Positions 24,270-36,206 of a stretch of 64,000 nucleotides of DNA are shown piece after piece. Numbering within the stretch: position 1 is the first letter of the stretch; every line of letters begins with the position of its first letter. Both the position numbers and the translations under genes were made by a program. A model generated the notes under the pieces. The model was not told the origin of the DNA and did not search any database. It saw nothing but the letters and a program-made list of their open reading frames with translations. Origin of the DNA: Cristatella mucedo (lineage: Eukaryota; Bryozoa; Phylactolaemata; Cristatellidae); contig WPIO01000045.1 in NCBI GenBank assembly GCA_009760855.2, forward strand, positions 3,272,814 to 3,336,813, written 5' to 3'.

Positions 24270-25857
24270 ATCGTGCAGCAGATCCGGCTCTATGGCCTGA
24301 AGCCGGCAACGATGACTACCAGAAGGCAGAGCAGCAGACCAGCTACTACAACGAGAACAGAAGCGCCCTGGGTGCGACATTGGCGGTCTGCTGCTGCAGC
24401 AGCAGCAGCAGAGGATCGCTTCGGGGTGCGTTGGTGGGCGTGGCAGCACCAAGCCTCGTCGGTCTGGCACGAGGTGCCAGCGGTGCACCGAGAGGCACAA
24501 CGAAGCCGGCGGCCGCACTCGGACGCTACGATGGCTGGTCACGGCTGACGACGAAGGACTCTTGAGTATGGGCACTAGCAACGCAAAGTGGACTGCATAC
24601 CAAACTCGAGGCCCGACCGAACGCCTGGCGAAAAAACTCGCGGCCGGAGGCAGCTAACTTGGGAGTCCTTTTCTTTTTACGCGTTTAACCGACAGATTAT
24701 AGCACGGCCCGCTCTGAACTGTGCGCTGGTAGCTTCGCGGCGTGCTGGGCTGGGCGGACCGACCGGGTAGTGGTGGCTGCTGCGAGAAAGCAAGGTGGAC
24801 AATGCGCTACTGCATCTGTGCTACATGGACAGCAAGATTAAATGACCGATCAGGCACAACATGCGGACTCTCTATGGCATGCACCATGTCAAAACGTCTT
24901 GCTTTTTTGAAACAGCACTAGAAATCTGTCTACACGAAACGGACATGCAACTCGGTTTGAGCCATATCACGGATCACTGCTCAGCACCCATGCCTTCACG
25001 CCACATTTCTTCTGCTGCATCTCAGCCTACATTAGACAGCTTCGAGATATAAGCCAGCAGGCAATCAGATCTCAGGCCCTCGATAAAAAATTCCGGTCAT
25101 TTCGACTGCAACGGAAGCGTAGAAAGTTGGTGCCATGCATTACGATCGGTGGATTGCCGATGGTTAATAGTAAAGGCCGGCAGCTGTGAGGGCTCCAGCT
25201 CCCACTGCTGCAGCTGCTCATTTGCTGAAGGAGGATCCAAGATAAGGAGGCTAGAGGCATGAGAAAAGAAAGATAAGAGGCATCAGACGCGAAATTTCAG
25301 CCAGCCTCCCTCGGCTGAGCTTGCCGATCCAAGACTGGGGAGCTAAAAAAAAAAAAACCCCACAATTCTTACAACAGCATCTACTCTCCTGCTGCCGACT
25401 ATAGCACATCCTTTCCAGCCGTCCCGACTCAAGCTGATCGAGTACCAGCAAGTACCTTGTATTCTCTCCCCCCCCCTTGACGTGGCCGGCCGTTCACCAG
25501 GCAGGACCAACCGAATGATCTTGAGAGGCTAGGCAAAGAGCTGGCGGTTTGCTTGCTAAGGCATAGCAAGCAAAGCTGCTCGTGCCAGACAGGACCGAAT
25601 AAGGACAAGCAGTAGGAGCTGCAAAACAGGCTCGGCCAGCCCATGTCACGCAGGCTCTGGATGGAATCGAGAAGCTCGGTTCGACATCGCCCTAGATAAG
25701 GATGCCTCTCACCCAAGCTGGTCCTTGAATTCGTGTAACAAAGACTGAGGCACTCGCCTGGTACTCGCACCTCTTCCTGCCTGTGCAATGAGCCGCTGTG
25801 CAGTTGGCCCATAAGTAGGCAGCGGGCTTGTCGGCAGAAACGTAGGCAACCGACATA
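24270..25857. other. UPRT 5' flank, no further gene read
   Basis: The upstream 300 bp stays open in the UPRT frame (Cys- and Arg-rich, CAG/CTG runs) and is probably 5' UTR. A CpG-moderate stretch to about 24.75 kb could hold the promoter. Beyond it there are short frames only, with poly-A and poly-C runs near 25.34 and 25.47 kb. Confidence 0.4.
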
Positions 25858-26030
25858 CTAGCTGATTTAGCAGCCTCTTTCGCATAGCGACAGAAGAGCC
25901 TTTACGGCTATCACCACCGCTTGCAGCGGCAATAAATAATCACTCCCTGCAGGATTCGAACCCACGACCTCGGGACCGAGATCGTGAAAAGTAACCACCT
26001 TACCTAGTGCACCATCGCGGCTCACCAATA
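25858..26030 (-). mobile_element. tRNA-derived SINE, family 1 (copy 5)
   Basis: This is a full copy on the minus strand: ACTAGGTAAGGTGGTTAC in the head, B-box GTGGGTTCGAATCCTGC, body GCAAGCGGTGGTGATAGCC, CGTAAAGGCTCTTCTGTCGC and tail GAGGCTGCTAAATCAGC. It is one of the least diverged copies. Confidence 0.88.
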
Positions 26031-26179
26031 TTGCATAAGTGTTGAGACATATTGCATAAGTTCACATTGATCTGCACTGGCTCCCCATCAAGCAGCTCAT
26101 CGAGACTTCAAGTTCTGTTGCTCACTGTAGGTCTCTTCTAAGACTATGTGGTTGTTAACCAGATGATTTGTGTATAGCC

Positions 26180-27330
26180 CATTCAAAGCTTTTAAACAGC
26201 TTTCGGTAGCCAAAAGAACTTCGTGTCACGCAACAAAGAGAAAGTGACAAGCATAGCAGAGTCAGGAGAGCAGCTGTGAGGTGGTGCGTGTAGCGTGTAA
26301 GTGGCAGCTCGGGGCGGCTGGAGCAGATATGCCATAGTAGGCAGCAGGAGAGTAGATGTCGTTGAATAAGAACTAATTCATTAATTATTAACTAATCGTA
26401 AACATTATTGAGGTGAGTTCCACAGTCGGCAGGATCGGCAGAGCAAAAGCTTATGTTGCCAACGGTCTTTAAGCTGAGGAATGGAACAGATAACTTAATG
26501 CCCATACAGGACCTGATGGCACGAGTGGGCCTTCTGGGTCAGCGTAGAACCTTTACTCTGTACCTGTTTATCAACCGGCAGTCACCCAAGCTCTTTCAGC
26601 AAAGGAGGCAATGGTCAAACCTTTGGGATTTGTAAATTAGCCTTTCAGCCATATTCATCAATAGCTGTAGTGGCCACGTGGCTTTTTCGGTAGCCCAACC
26701 AAAATGGAATTGCTATAATCTAGGCTAGCAGAACCAGGGAGCTAGCTAAATTCTTAGCAAGCCACCGTGGAAGACAGTTCCTAATCTTAGGAATCTAACG
26801 TGATGGCTAGCAGTGGAAGCAGCTTTCTTAATGCTCTCAAAATTTAAGCAGCTCTCGAAGACGGCACCTAAATTCCGAGCACATGGTGATGGTCACATAA
26901 CAGCATCCCCATATTAAAAGAGCAAAGCCTTATAGGTGTCTGTTCTGTGTTCTGTCCAGCCATACGCTTGACCGTCCAGTGAGTAGCAGTTCTGTTCTAT
27001 CATTGTTTAATTTAAGAAAATTTGCCGGATATCCAGGATCCAATGTCTGCAAGACAAGCATGCAGTTTATCAGTCACTCCAGCAGATTCCAACGGTTTAA
27101 ATGACAAATACAGCTGGGTATCTATCGGTAGCATAAAAGTGATAAATCTATTCCATGGGCCGGAATCACTTTTCCCAGAGGTTGAGTATAAATGGAGAAC
27201 AGCTAAGGATCAAGGACGGGCCCTTGTGGGACTCCACGGGTGACTGGTCTGGTGGATGAGACTTGACTCCAACACGGCATAGATTGAACAGGATCAGGCA
27301 AGTACGATTTGAACAAGTGCTGGCTTTCCT
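26180..27330 (-). mobile_element. L2-B non-LTR retrotransposon, decayed, longest copy
   Basis: Minus-strand conceptual translation gives, in order but with frameshifts and stops: VPQGPVLDP (cf. VPQGSVLGP), LFSIYTQPLGKVIPAHGIDL, TQLYLSFKPLE after a mutated YADD position, NDRTELLLTGRSS, then PLLKELGWLPVDKQVQ-like and RLWNSP-like pieces down to about 26.4 kb. The 3' UTR (26180-26400) shares the L2-B end with loci at 16.7, 27.7 and 55.3 kb. It is clearly different from L2-A in both the protein motifs and the tail, and much older. Confidence 0.75.
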
Positions 27331-27609
27331 AAGCTTCCAGTTGGCGACTTGAAGGACTTTACAACTGAATCGTCACGATTTACCTTAAAGTGAGTAAACT
27401 AATCCATAGAACTGTCTTAAGTCAGAAGAGAAATAGAGAGAGAGAGAGAGAGGGAGGGAGAGAGATAGCAAACAGCACTTGCAAGCGATGCTTTGCGGGT
27501 CTGTCTGCAAGAAAGATGCTGCCAAGCAAGCCGAATTCATGTCTACCGCTCTGTTCTTTACCCGTGTCTCCTGTCTGTCACTCTGTAATATAATATATCT
27601 CTACTGTAC

Positions 27610-28045
27610 CTCAACAGCAACAAAGAGCAAGTAAGTTTGACACGGGAGAGCTCTACAGTGCAAAAGCCTGAGTGGCAGTCGGTATGCTTTCTGTATCCAA
27701 TAGCCTTCATCTCACACGACCAAGAGAGAAGTGAGAAGAACACAGAAGCTAGAAGAACAAGAACAAGAAAAATCTAGAATAAACAAGAACAAAGTGGGAA
27801 GCTTAGTTAAGTCAGGAGGGCAGTCGAGAAAGTGAGCAGTATGGAAGTAGAAGCTCGGGACTGCTGGAAAGGATGTGCCACAGTCAGCAGCAGGAGAATT
27901 GGTCATTGCATCAGGATCATGGATGCAGTCTCACAGCCTAGGACCTTCACAGCAAAAGCTTCTGTCTAGGCGATGAACAGAACAGTTAATTAATCGCCTG
28001 AGGGCACGATGAGGCTGAAAATGTAAGAGACTCAATCTCCATGCA
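27610..28045 (-). mobile_element. L2-B 3'-end relic (second copy), abutting a CT array
   Basis: It matches the 3' UTR region of the copy at 26.2-26.5 kb in the same order (AGCAAAAGCTTCTGT, GCAGCAGGAGA, GAGAAGTGAGAAG, TTGGATACAGAAAGC). The coding side is cut off where the CT microsatellite begins. Confidence 0.6.
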
Positions 28046-28048
28046 GTC

Positions 28049-28424
<376 letters not shown>

Positions 28425-29354
28425 CCTTCAGACTCTAAAAAAAATCGTTTTTATTGGCGATTTGGCTCTGACTCAAGCCTGTACATCACCTGTAAATAGG
28501 GGACAAGACACGGAGATGGCAGATGCTAGTTTGCTTGTAGCTATGTCAGCCAGTAACCAGAGCTCGGGGTAGAGGTGCAGGTGCAGGCTAAGCATTCTCA
28601 GCATGCCTCAGCATAATACTCCATAATAGTCCACCTCGACCTAGAACTGATTGCAGTACCGTTGCCCATTCCACTAGCAAGCAGGACACGGTGAAGTCAG
28701 TCATTAGAATGACCCACCTCGCTAGCATATAAGAGTAAATAATGCATTAGCAATTTCGAGGTTAACAGACTGGAATTCTCGTATTGCCAGGGTAAGCGTA
28801 GGCGAACACAGCTGGCCAAAGGACGGCATTCGGCAGGTTTTGCCTAATCGGCTCGGTGCATCGGCCAGAGCGCAGCTTCGGAGAGCTGCCCGCCAGCGAT
28901 TCGGCATCTGCAACCACATGCAGGCAACAGTTGCCACCGAACTCACAATGCTGCATGTGCATTCAAATCTGTTAGGGGGTCGCAATAGTGACATAAAACT
29001 GCGACCAACCAAGCCCCTTGCCTGCTGCCAAACACCATCCCATCCCATTTATTGATAGTATATAATAGATAAATTGTACATTCGTGTGGCACCCTAATAG
29101 GCCTAAATCGACCTGTAGACACACTGATACGCTGCAAAGGAAGCAAGTGACTACTGAGGTTAGCCTGCCGCTCAGCATGCGACTCCTCTAGGCCTCCTGC
29201 AAGCCGTGCTAAACAAGCCGAGAGTCGGCTGGAAACTCGTCAGCCGAAAGTCGCAACTTGCCAGCCACACTGAGCAGCATGAAGACAACTGGGAGAAGGA
29301 GAGGGGTCCATCGTATAAAAGCTACTAAATCTGTATAGCATGAGTGAATGAGCA

Positions 29355-29373
29355 AGCAGCAGCAGCAGCAGCA
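29355..29373 (+). repeat. (CAG)6 microsatellite
   Basis: A short CAG run, ending CAACAG. Confidence 0.9.
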
Positions 29374-29482
29374 ACAGAGGCATCTCACAAGGATGCGATA
29401 CGCGCTAGCGCCCTGGCACTCGGTGGACTCGACAACTGATCACCGAAGGTCCCCCTCTGTCTGCCTCTGTCTTTCTATCTCA

Positions 29483-30017
<535 letters not shown>

Positions 30018-30019
30018 AG

Positions 30020-30061
30020 GCTCCGGTCCTCGGAATGCCGAAGCCGAGGCATCGCGAGCAC
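30020..30061 (+). CDS. Candidate 42-nt exon next to the CT array (unproven)
   Basis: The segment lies exactly between an acceptor made by the CT array (CTCTGTCAG|) and a donor AC|GTGAGTG. All three frames are open. If joined to the candidate at 31086-31123, one frame stays open and reads [14 protein letters not shown] then IVCEPPRSELQQ. I do not recognise the product. It could be chance. Confidence 0.25.
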
Positions 30062-30840
30062 GTGAGTGCACCCTACTCCGGCTTGCCGCTTGTGCACCTG
30101 ACATGGCAGCACGAAGCGCATCGGAGAGCTATTTCGGGCTGCTCCTTTGGTGCTGCTGTTAAACGAGTATTAAATAAAAGATAAAGATAAAGTAAAGGTG
30201 AAATAATACAAGGAAGAGGCAGAACTAGGCACCGCGCAATAGTGAAAAACCTGCTGTCTGCAAGATTGCACGACTAAAAGTGTGCCGTTAGTGTCTCCTT
30301 GATCGAGCGTAATCTACCCCGTACATACAGGCCCATGTATGCACACGAGAGCCGTGCGGAGCGTGCACAGCCAAAAACAAGCGAACAGAGAGAAAGAGCA
30401 TTCGCAAGCAAAATCTAGAGGCACATACTTACACATCAACAATCAAACCCACGAGGAAACTGTGGTGCAAGCAAGACCTTAATACTGCCAGGGCTAATCA
30501 GCTGTACTAGGAGAGCGCTGTCTGCACGACGTGAACAATGAACCAATGGGTGATCCTTATAGTGCTAGATGCTGAACGCAAACAGCTTCTGCGAGGTGAA
30601 GCCAAGTGGAGGCTGCAAGTTAGGCCTGCTGAGAGCTACAGGTAGCAAGAGCTTCGTGCTGCCTGCCACTGAGAGCAGCCTTTGGTGCATTTGGTCATCC
30701 CTCAGCAAACATGAACTCACCCCATAACGGAAGCCCTAAACCTCACTGATTGCCAGTCTAACAGCATCGATGAAGTCATGCATCAGGCCATGCCAGAGCG
30801 AATCTGGGTTCCCCTTCTACATGTTCCTTGGGGCTCTACC

Positions 30841-30928
30841 TTCCTCTCTCTCTCTCTCTCCCTTTCTCTCATTCCCTCTGTCTGTCCTCTCTCTCTCTCT
30901 CTCTCCCTCTCTCTCATTCCCTCTGTCT

Positions 30929-30979
<51 letters not shown>

Positions 30980-31025
30980 CTCTGTACCCCTCTCTGCCTC
31001 TGTCCTTTCTCTGTCTGTCTGTCTT
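30841..31025. repeat. (CT)n array with a repeated 45-bp module
   Basis: The CT blocks contain CTCATTCCCTCTGTCTGTCC twice, 45 bp apart (30868 and 30913). The same module occurs once in the CT array at 28155. Confidence 0.9.
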
Positions 31026-31085
31026 ACTCTTTCTCGTTCGGCCACACTCCCTCCCCTCTATCTTTCCACTTGGGCTTCTTCACAG

Positions 31086-31123
31086 ATATCGTGTGCGAGC
31101 CACCAAGAAGTGAATTACAGCAG
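31086..31123 (+). CDS. Candidate 38-nt exon between strong splice sites (unproven)
   Basis: A long pyrimidine tract ending CTTCTTCACAG| precedes it and CAG|GTGAGC follows. The frame used reads IVCEPPRSELQQ. The pattern I-V-C-E-x-P-x-x-x-L recalls the actuator-domain segment of P4-type flippase ATPases, but twelve residues are too few to identify a family and no neighbouring exon with LDGETN or DKTGT was found. An L2-A copy begins about 30 bp downstream. Confidence 0.3.
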
Positions 31124-31149
31124 GTGAGCAAATCAAGTCTAATGATCTA

Positions 31150-31800
31150 TTACGATTGCAGCTGGTGCAAAACTCTACAGCTAGGCTTGTCTGTCGTGAG
31201 CGTCGCAGTTGCCACATTACTCCACTTCTCGCCGACCTGCACTGGTTACCAGTCAAGCAATGGATTGACTTCAAGGTTTTGTCGCTCACTTTTAGGTCTC
31301 TTCATTCTATGGCTCCAGCCTATCTTTCAGATATACTACCCCATCAGGCAAAGCATCGTACCACTCGCTTTTCGGAATCCAGCAGTCTAGAAATACCTCG
31401 TACAAACCTTAAATCCTTTGGAGACCGTGCATTTAGCTCGTATGCTCCCACAGCCTGGAACTCCCTCCCGACCTGCATCAGAACATCCCCTGACCTGACC
31501 ACATTTAAAAGAAACTTAAAAACATACCTATTTAGGACAGCATTTAGTGGGTCCTTGTGATTCGTCCTCGATGTGCTTATGCGTGCTGACACTGTTCATG
31601 CTGCCACTAACCACATTTGCATGCTGACCCAGTGCATGTAACCCCTAACCATGTTATTCATTTTGTTTGTTTTTCAAGCATGATTTTACTTACTATTCTA
31701 TTGCGTATCACTTTGCAGCAAATGTAAAGCGCCTAGAAAGAGATTAAGTTCTCTGAGGGTGCTTTATCAAGTGCAATATTATTATTATTATTATTGTTCA
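31150..31800 (+). mobile_element. L2-A copy C, 5'-truncated, near-identical to copy A
   Basis: It starts inside the reverse-transcriptase C-terminal region and runs through the stop codon at 31558-31560, the 3' UTR and the (ATT)n end. Its ~133-residue C-terminal peptide differs from copy A at only about four positions, and the UTR is equally close. It is opposite in orientation to copy A. Confidence 0.93.
31153..31560 (+). pseudogene. Reverse transcriptase C-terminal fragment (L2-A copy C)
   Basis: Open frame with QLVQNSTARLVCRERRS, LHWLPVKQWIDFKVLSLTF, YLSDIL, LKSFGDRAFSSYAPTAWN and the natural stop. The catalytic YADD region lies upstream of the truncation and is absent. Confidence 0.9.
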
Positions 31801-34007
31801 TTCCCATTTAGTGATCAGGAAGAAGACTAAGCCATAGAAAACCTGCTCAGCTTCGTGGACGATGTGCAAAACTCCTCAGTCAAATACATAACTAGCTCAC
31901 TGTACCAGCACAACTAAGTAAGTAATGACGGGTAACCAAAGAAAAGGCTAGAGCTTATTTCTGCCCGAATGGGCTTGTGATGATTGCTCAACATTTAATG
32001 GGTATGGGGAATTAAGTCACTTGTGGCAATGAAAGTCTTATGACGAAGTGTGATAGACCACTGAGAATTGCCAGCAGTGACTATAGGTACACGCTGGCTG
32101 TCGAGCATTCGATACTCGATGCCGATCTTGTCAAGGCCGTCGCATTCAAAGCGTGCCACGAGGCTGCCCTTGAAATGCTAGTGCGGCGTAGTAATAAGCT
32201 CGCCGGCGACAACGCGAGTCAAAGCAGTGCGGCAGAGCTGCATTTCTGTTCTGCTAACCGACAACAGCCCACGCAAACAGAATTTGCTCAGTACCCTCAG
32301 CGAAAGACCAAATGATAATGTCAAACCACGGCAGCCTTCGGCGGTAATTCCAGTTGCTTCGAATACACTAGCTCGAACGTCGATCAAAGACAACGTTAAA
32401 GCACGTGTCGGTTCGCGCGCTCGCAGCAGTATGTCAGCCGACCAAAGGCTCGAGTCAAGGCCACGCGACGAGAGAGTCTTAGCGAAGTTGGGCAGCCGTA
32501 GGCCACAGTTAACGCATCCCAGCTAGTACCGCCATCGGCCTGCTAGTTAACACATCCTGGTGGCACAAATATCGAAAAGACTGCATTAACACATTAACAA
32601 AATAGTTTTCGGTGGCAAGGTCAGAAGTTGTTGTGACCATATATAATACACGAGCAGCGCACCTTTTCGGCGAAGTCCTGCAGTAGTTCGCCGGTGCAGT
32701 TCGGGTATTCCAGACCCGGCGTTCCGAGTTACTCAAAAACCTCTCGGCAGTTCGCCGTAGCGAAACGAGACTTGTACGGAGCGGTGAATGCAAGGCGATC
32801 CACGCCTCGCGGTGTCGGCGATCCGCGTAACCAGGCGTGGACAGATAAGCTCAGAGCCGCCCACGCCACACGGGGTGAACGCCAGAACTGAGCATGGTCG
32901 GGCGGTACCGCAATCTGAAGGAGGGGCAAGGGGGGGTCACCACTCCCTCCATCTTCCGGGCAGGCCGTGACCTCAGGCGGCAGAATGAAAATAAATTACT
33001 GCGGCGTAATACGAGCTGGCGATACGTCACGAGCTTCGAGAGGTGGATTCCTACGCTCGAGTACTTACGTGTGCGCATGCGGCAGCTGGCCAAACGCAAC
33101 GCTGGATGCTGTACTCAGATCTGGTTTAAAAGTTCTCACAGCAACCGCACTTTGCACCGGAATTTCCTCATGAGCGACTCGAAAACTATAATCGTCCTAC
33201 TATAAAAAAAGAAAGTTTCCCCGTGTGGAAAACGACACAAACATAACGATAGCGATCCACTCTATACTAGCCTTTCTAGTCCCGTAAAAATAGCGGCTGC
33301 CCCCCTCAGGAGAAACTGATGCTGAATCCGCCCACTGATGGTGCACTAGCACCCGCCGCCAGGCTTCGTTGGCCTCTTCGGTCTGTGCGTATTTCCATCG
33401 TCGCTAAAGGAACGCTAGCCTCTTCTAGGAGCAGACTCGGCAATAAATCTTTGAGCGACAGGTTTGCGAGCATCGCCCAACTCGCGGCGATGCGGCAGAC
33501 TAACGGCGGGCAACTCGAACCAGTCCGCCAGTCCTATCCCGGTGGCTCGGCGCGAAGCCGAACCACTTCAACGCACGTTGCGCTCTGGTTCGGCGCGCTG
33601 AGCGAGTGCTGAGTCGCAGCCGATTCTTCAGTTTTGTACGCGCACGGTGGACATGCAATGCCGCTAACACGCGCGGTGCTGCTTCCACGTCCGGTCAGCG
33701 CTAGGCAACGGCGAGCTAGTCTCAGCCGACGGGCGACGAATACCAGACGACGCCTGTGCTGTATTGCTGAGGCTCCTGCGCCGGCAGCTCTAGTGGAGTC
33801 TCACGGAGGCGCCAGCGCGGACGTAAGCAGTGAACGAGAGAACTGCTTGTTGCTCTCCAACGTGCACATACGCAAGCTGGCTGGATCGCCGCCGCCGCAG
33901 CAGCAGCGGCAGCTGGGGGAATGCAGCTGCTGTATTTTGACGTTCTCCTAAGCGCAGGTGCGCGACATAATGCATCAGAGCATCTGCAGCAGCAGGAGGG
34001 GCACAGA
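31801..34007. other. About 2.2 kb without a readable gene
   Basis: Mixed composition, rising to a GC-rich stretch at about 32.7-33.95 kb with overlapping open frames on both strands that I cannot assign. No family motifs, terminal repeats or tRNA boxes were found. Confidence 0.35.
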
Positions 34008-34150
34008 GCTGGTTTGGCCTGATGGTTTTGGTGCTCGCCCCGACCGAGGTTTGGCCGAAGTCGTGGTCTCGAGCCCTAAGGCATTTGTGAAGCGCCCGAG
34101 TAGACATTAAGTTCGCCCAGGGCGTTATACAAATGAGTTATAATAATGCT
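34008..34150 (+). mobile_element. tRNA-derived SINE, family 2 (copy 2)
   Basis: Head GAGCTGGTTTGGCCTGATGG (A-box) is followed by GTGCTCGCCCCGACCGAGG, a B-box region GTCTCGAGCCC, and the L2-like tail GAAGCGCCCGAGTAGACATT and AGGGCGTTATACAAATGAG. It abuts an L2-A 3' end in the opposite orientation. Confidence 0.85.
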
Positions 34151-34151
34151 A

Positions 34152-34365
34152 ATAATAATGATGCACTTGATAAAGCGCCCTCAGAGAACTCAATCTCTTT
34201 CTGGGCGCTTTACATTTGCTGCAAAGGGAAGCGCGATTGAATGGTGAGTAATATCATGCTTGATAAACAACATGAATAACATGATTAGGGGTGACATGCA
34301 CAGGGACAGCATGCAAATGTGCTTAGTGGCAGCATGCACAGTGTCAGCACGCATAAGCACAATTT
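34152..34365 (-). mobile_element. L2-A copy D (3' UTR only)
   Basis: It matches the last ~215 bp of copy A, including the terminal CTTTATCAAGTGCATC end, the GCAAATGTAAAGCGCC signal and the GCATGCTG/GTGCTGACAC UTR words. It is truncated just 3' of the coding region. Confidence 0.88.
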
Positions 34366-34726
34366 ATTACTATTATATTAACCTTGTAGCACGGCTAGAT
34401 ACTGGTAGGTGCCACACCAATGCACGAAAGTACGCCGACAGTAGTAGCAGGACGCACGGCTGACGATGAACAGCGGTCATACCTAAATATATTTTGTCAG
34501 TATCCATAATGCAGTCTGTTCGACAGGACCACAGGGTTACAGACGTTCAACAGCGGCCGCGACTTACACCAACGGCTCTGTTGCCTAAAGTTCAATTATT
34601 AATAATAATATTGATAATGCACTCTCTTTCTAGGCGCTTTACATTTGCTGCAATGCCCCGCGTCTGGAATCGAAACTGCTTGCATGCCTCCTCGGCCGTG
34701 GATCGTCGCATAATCACATAATCGTG

Positions 34727-34838
34727 AATAGACATTATCAGTCATAATCTGGTTGGTTTGGCAGGCGCCACTGTTTCAGTGTAATAGACATCATCAGTCA
34801 TAATCCGGTTAGTTTGGCAGGCGCCACTGTTTCAATGT
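34727..34838. repeat. 56-bp unit repeated twice in tandem
   Basis: Units 34727-34782 and 34783-34838 begin AATAGACAT and end TTTCA(A/G)TGT, differing at four positions, all transitions. GGCAGGCGCCACTG in the core is palindromic (CAGGCGCC). No longer array is present. Confidence 0.85.
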
Positions 34839-35451
34839 ACACGCCGGACTCGCGGGTGTCCGCGTCGACGAGAGCCCTCCTGCCGCGAACACCCGACTTG
34901 AGAACTACTCGCACGATCAATGGTCGATGTACGAGCGCCTGCTGCTTCGCTGCCTGCCGCTCGGTGAAGACTCGAACCGCGGTGCGCTGCCGCTTGCCCG
35001 GTCGGTACGCGGTAAAGGATGTCGCAACAATGTGGGCGCAATAGCGTCGCGATTTCGTAAATAACAGATAGTGTCGTGAATGAGCACGCCCCCCCCCCGG
35101 CGCGGGCAGACTTTGACTCTCAGCTAAGCATATACGGAGATTGCAGGCGAGGGGTTTCGGAGCAAAATCTGCAAAACAAGCGCACTCGGCACTGGTGAGG
35201 TAGCGCACAGCCCTCGCGGATGCCAACTTTGAGGCGCTGCCAAGCAGTGGCGAACTCGCGAGTCGTTAAGCCCCATTTAAGACCTAATGTAGTATTCGGA
35301 TACAATGTCACTGGCTTTCTCAGCTACCCAGAAATGAGCCGTGGCAGCCCGGATTACCTTGCGTGGCACAGAGCCACGAGCGATTGCCCGACCAGGTCAC
35401 AGCGCATGCTCGGAAGTAATTGGCTAACCGGTGGTTGTAATGGCATGCCCG

Positions 35452-35755
35452 CACTTCGTACAAACCTCAAGTCCTTTGGAGACCGTGTCTTTAGTTAGTG
35501 TACTCCCAAAGCCTGGAACTCACTCCCGACTTGCGTCACGACATCTCCTGACTTGTCCGCATTTAAAAAGAAACTAAAGATGTATCCATTTATGACAGTA
35601 TTTAGTGGGTCCCCGCGATTCGCCCTCTGTGTGCTTATGCGTGCTGACACTGTTGCATGCTGCCACTAACCATTCGATCATACTTCCTTTCCAGCAAATG
35701 TAAAGCGCCTAGAAAGAGATTGAGTTATCTGAGGGTGCTTTATCAAATGTCTTAC
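35452..35755 (+). mobile_element. L2-A copy E (3' part)
   Basis: It begins at the RTNLKSFGD segment and continues through AWNSLPTCVTTSPDLSAFK-like coding (with a stop), the 3' UTR and the terminal signal, but lacks a clear (ATT)n run. Confidence 0.85.
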
Positions 35756-36206
35756 TGTTCCAAATTCAGCAAGCAAGTTTGATGAATCCAAGTGTGACCT
35801 GGTACTTCAGCTTTATGAAGCGCTGGATTTACATACCTATTCCCGATAGCATACCTAAACCAGTTAGCCTCCATGAGATTATGCTAGAAATTGTATTTCC
35901 CACAGCGTTAGGGGGGACACGGACCTTGAATTGAGTGAGTTTCTCAGAGTTCGCCTCCAAGGATGTGTATGTTGGCTGAATCGACGTCACATCCAGTGTG
36001 CCTATACCGTGCCAAATGATCTAACATTGATGTGCAGTACAGCAGTAGATGACTCAGGATAAGAGCAGTAAACAACTGCTGATTGGCTGGAAAGCACGTG
36101 TACCTGGACCAATTGAACTCTGCCAAGGCCACAACGGCTATGGCTGATCAGTGCGTGCTCCTTAAGAGAAGCCAATGGCATTAAGGTAGTGGTAATTTAG
36201 GACATA

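Noticed and set aside
24270-24581. 104-codon N-terminal extension of UPRT exon 1
   Set aside because: The open frame begins at a TTG, is Cys/Arg-rich and low-complexity, and has no ATG with a good context beyond 24380. It is more likely 5' UTR.
31086-31123. Firm call as a P4-type flippase ATPase exon
   Set aside because: The IVCExP...L resemblance is only twelve residues and no other ATPase exon was found, so it is kept only as a low-confidence candidate.
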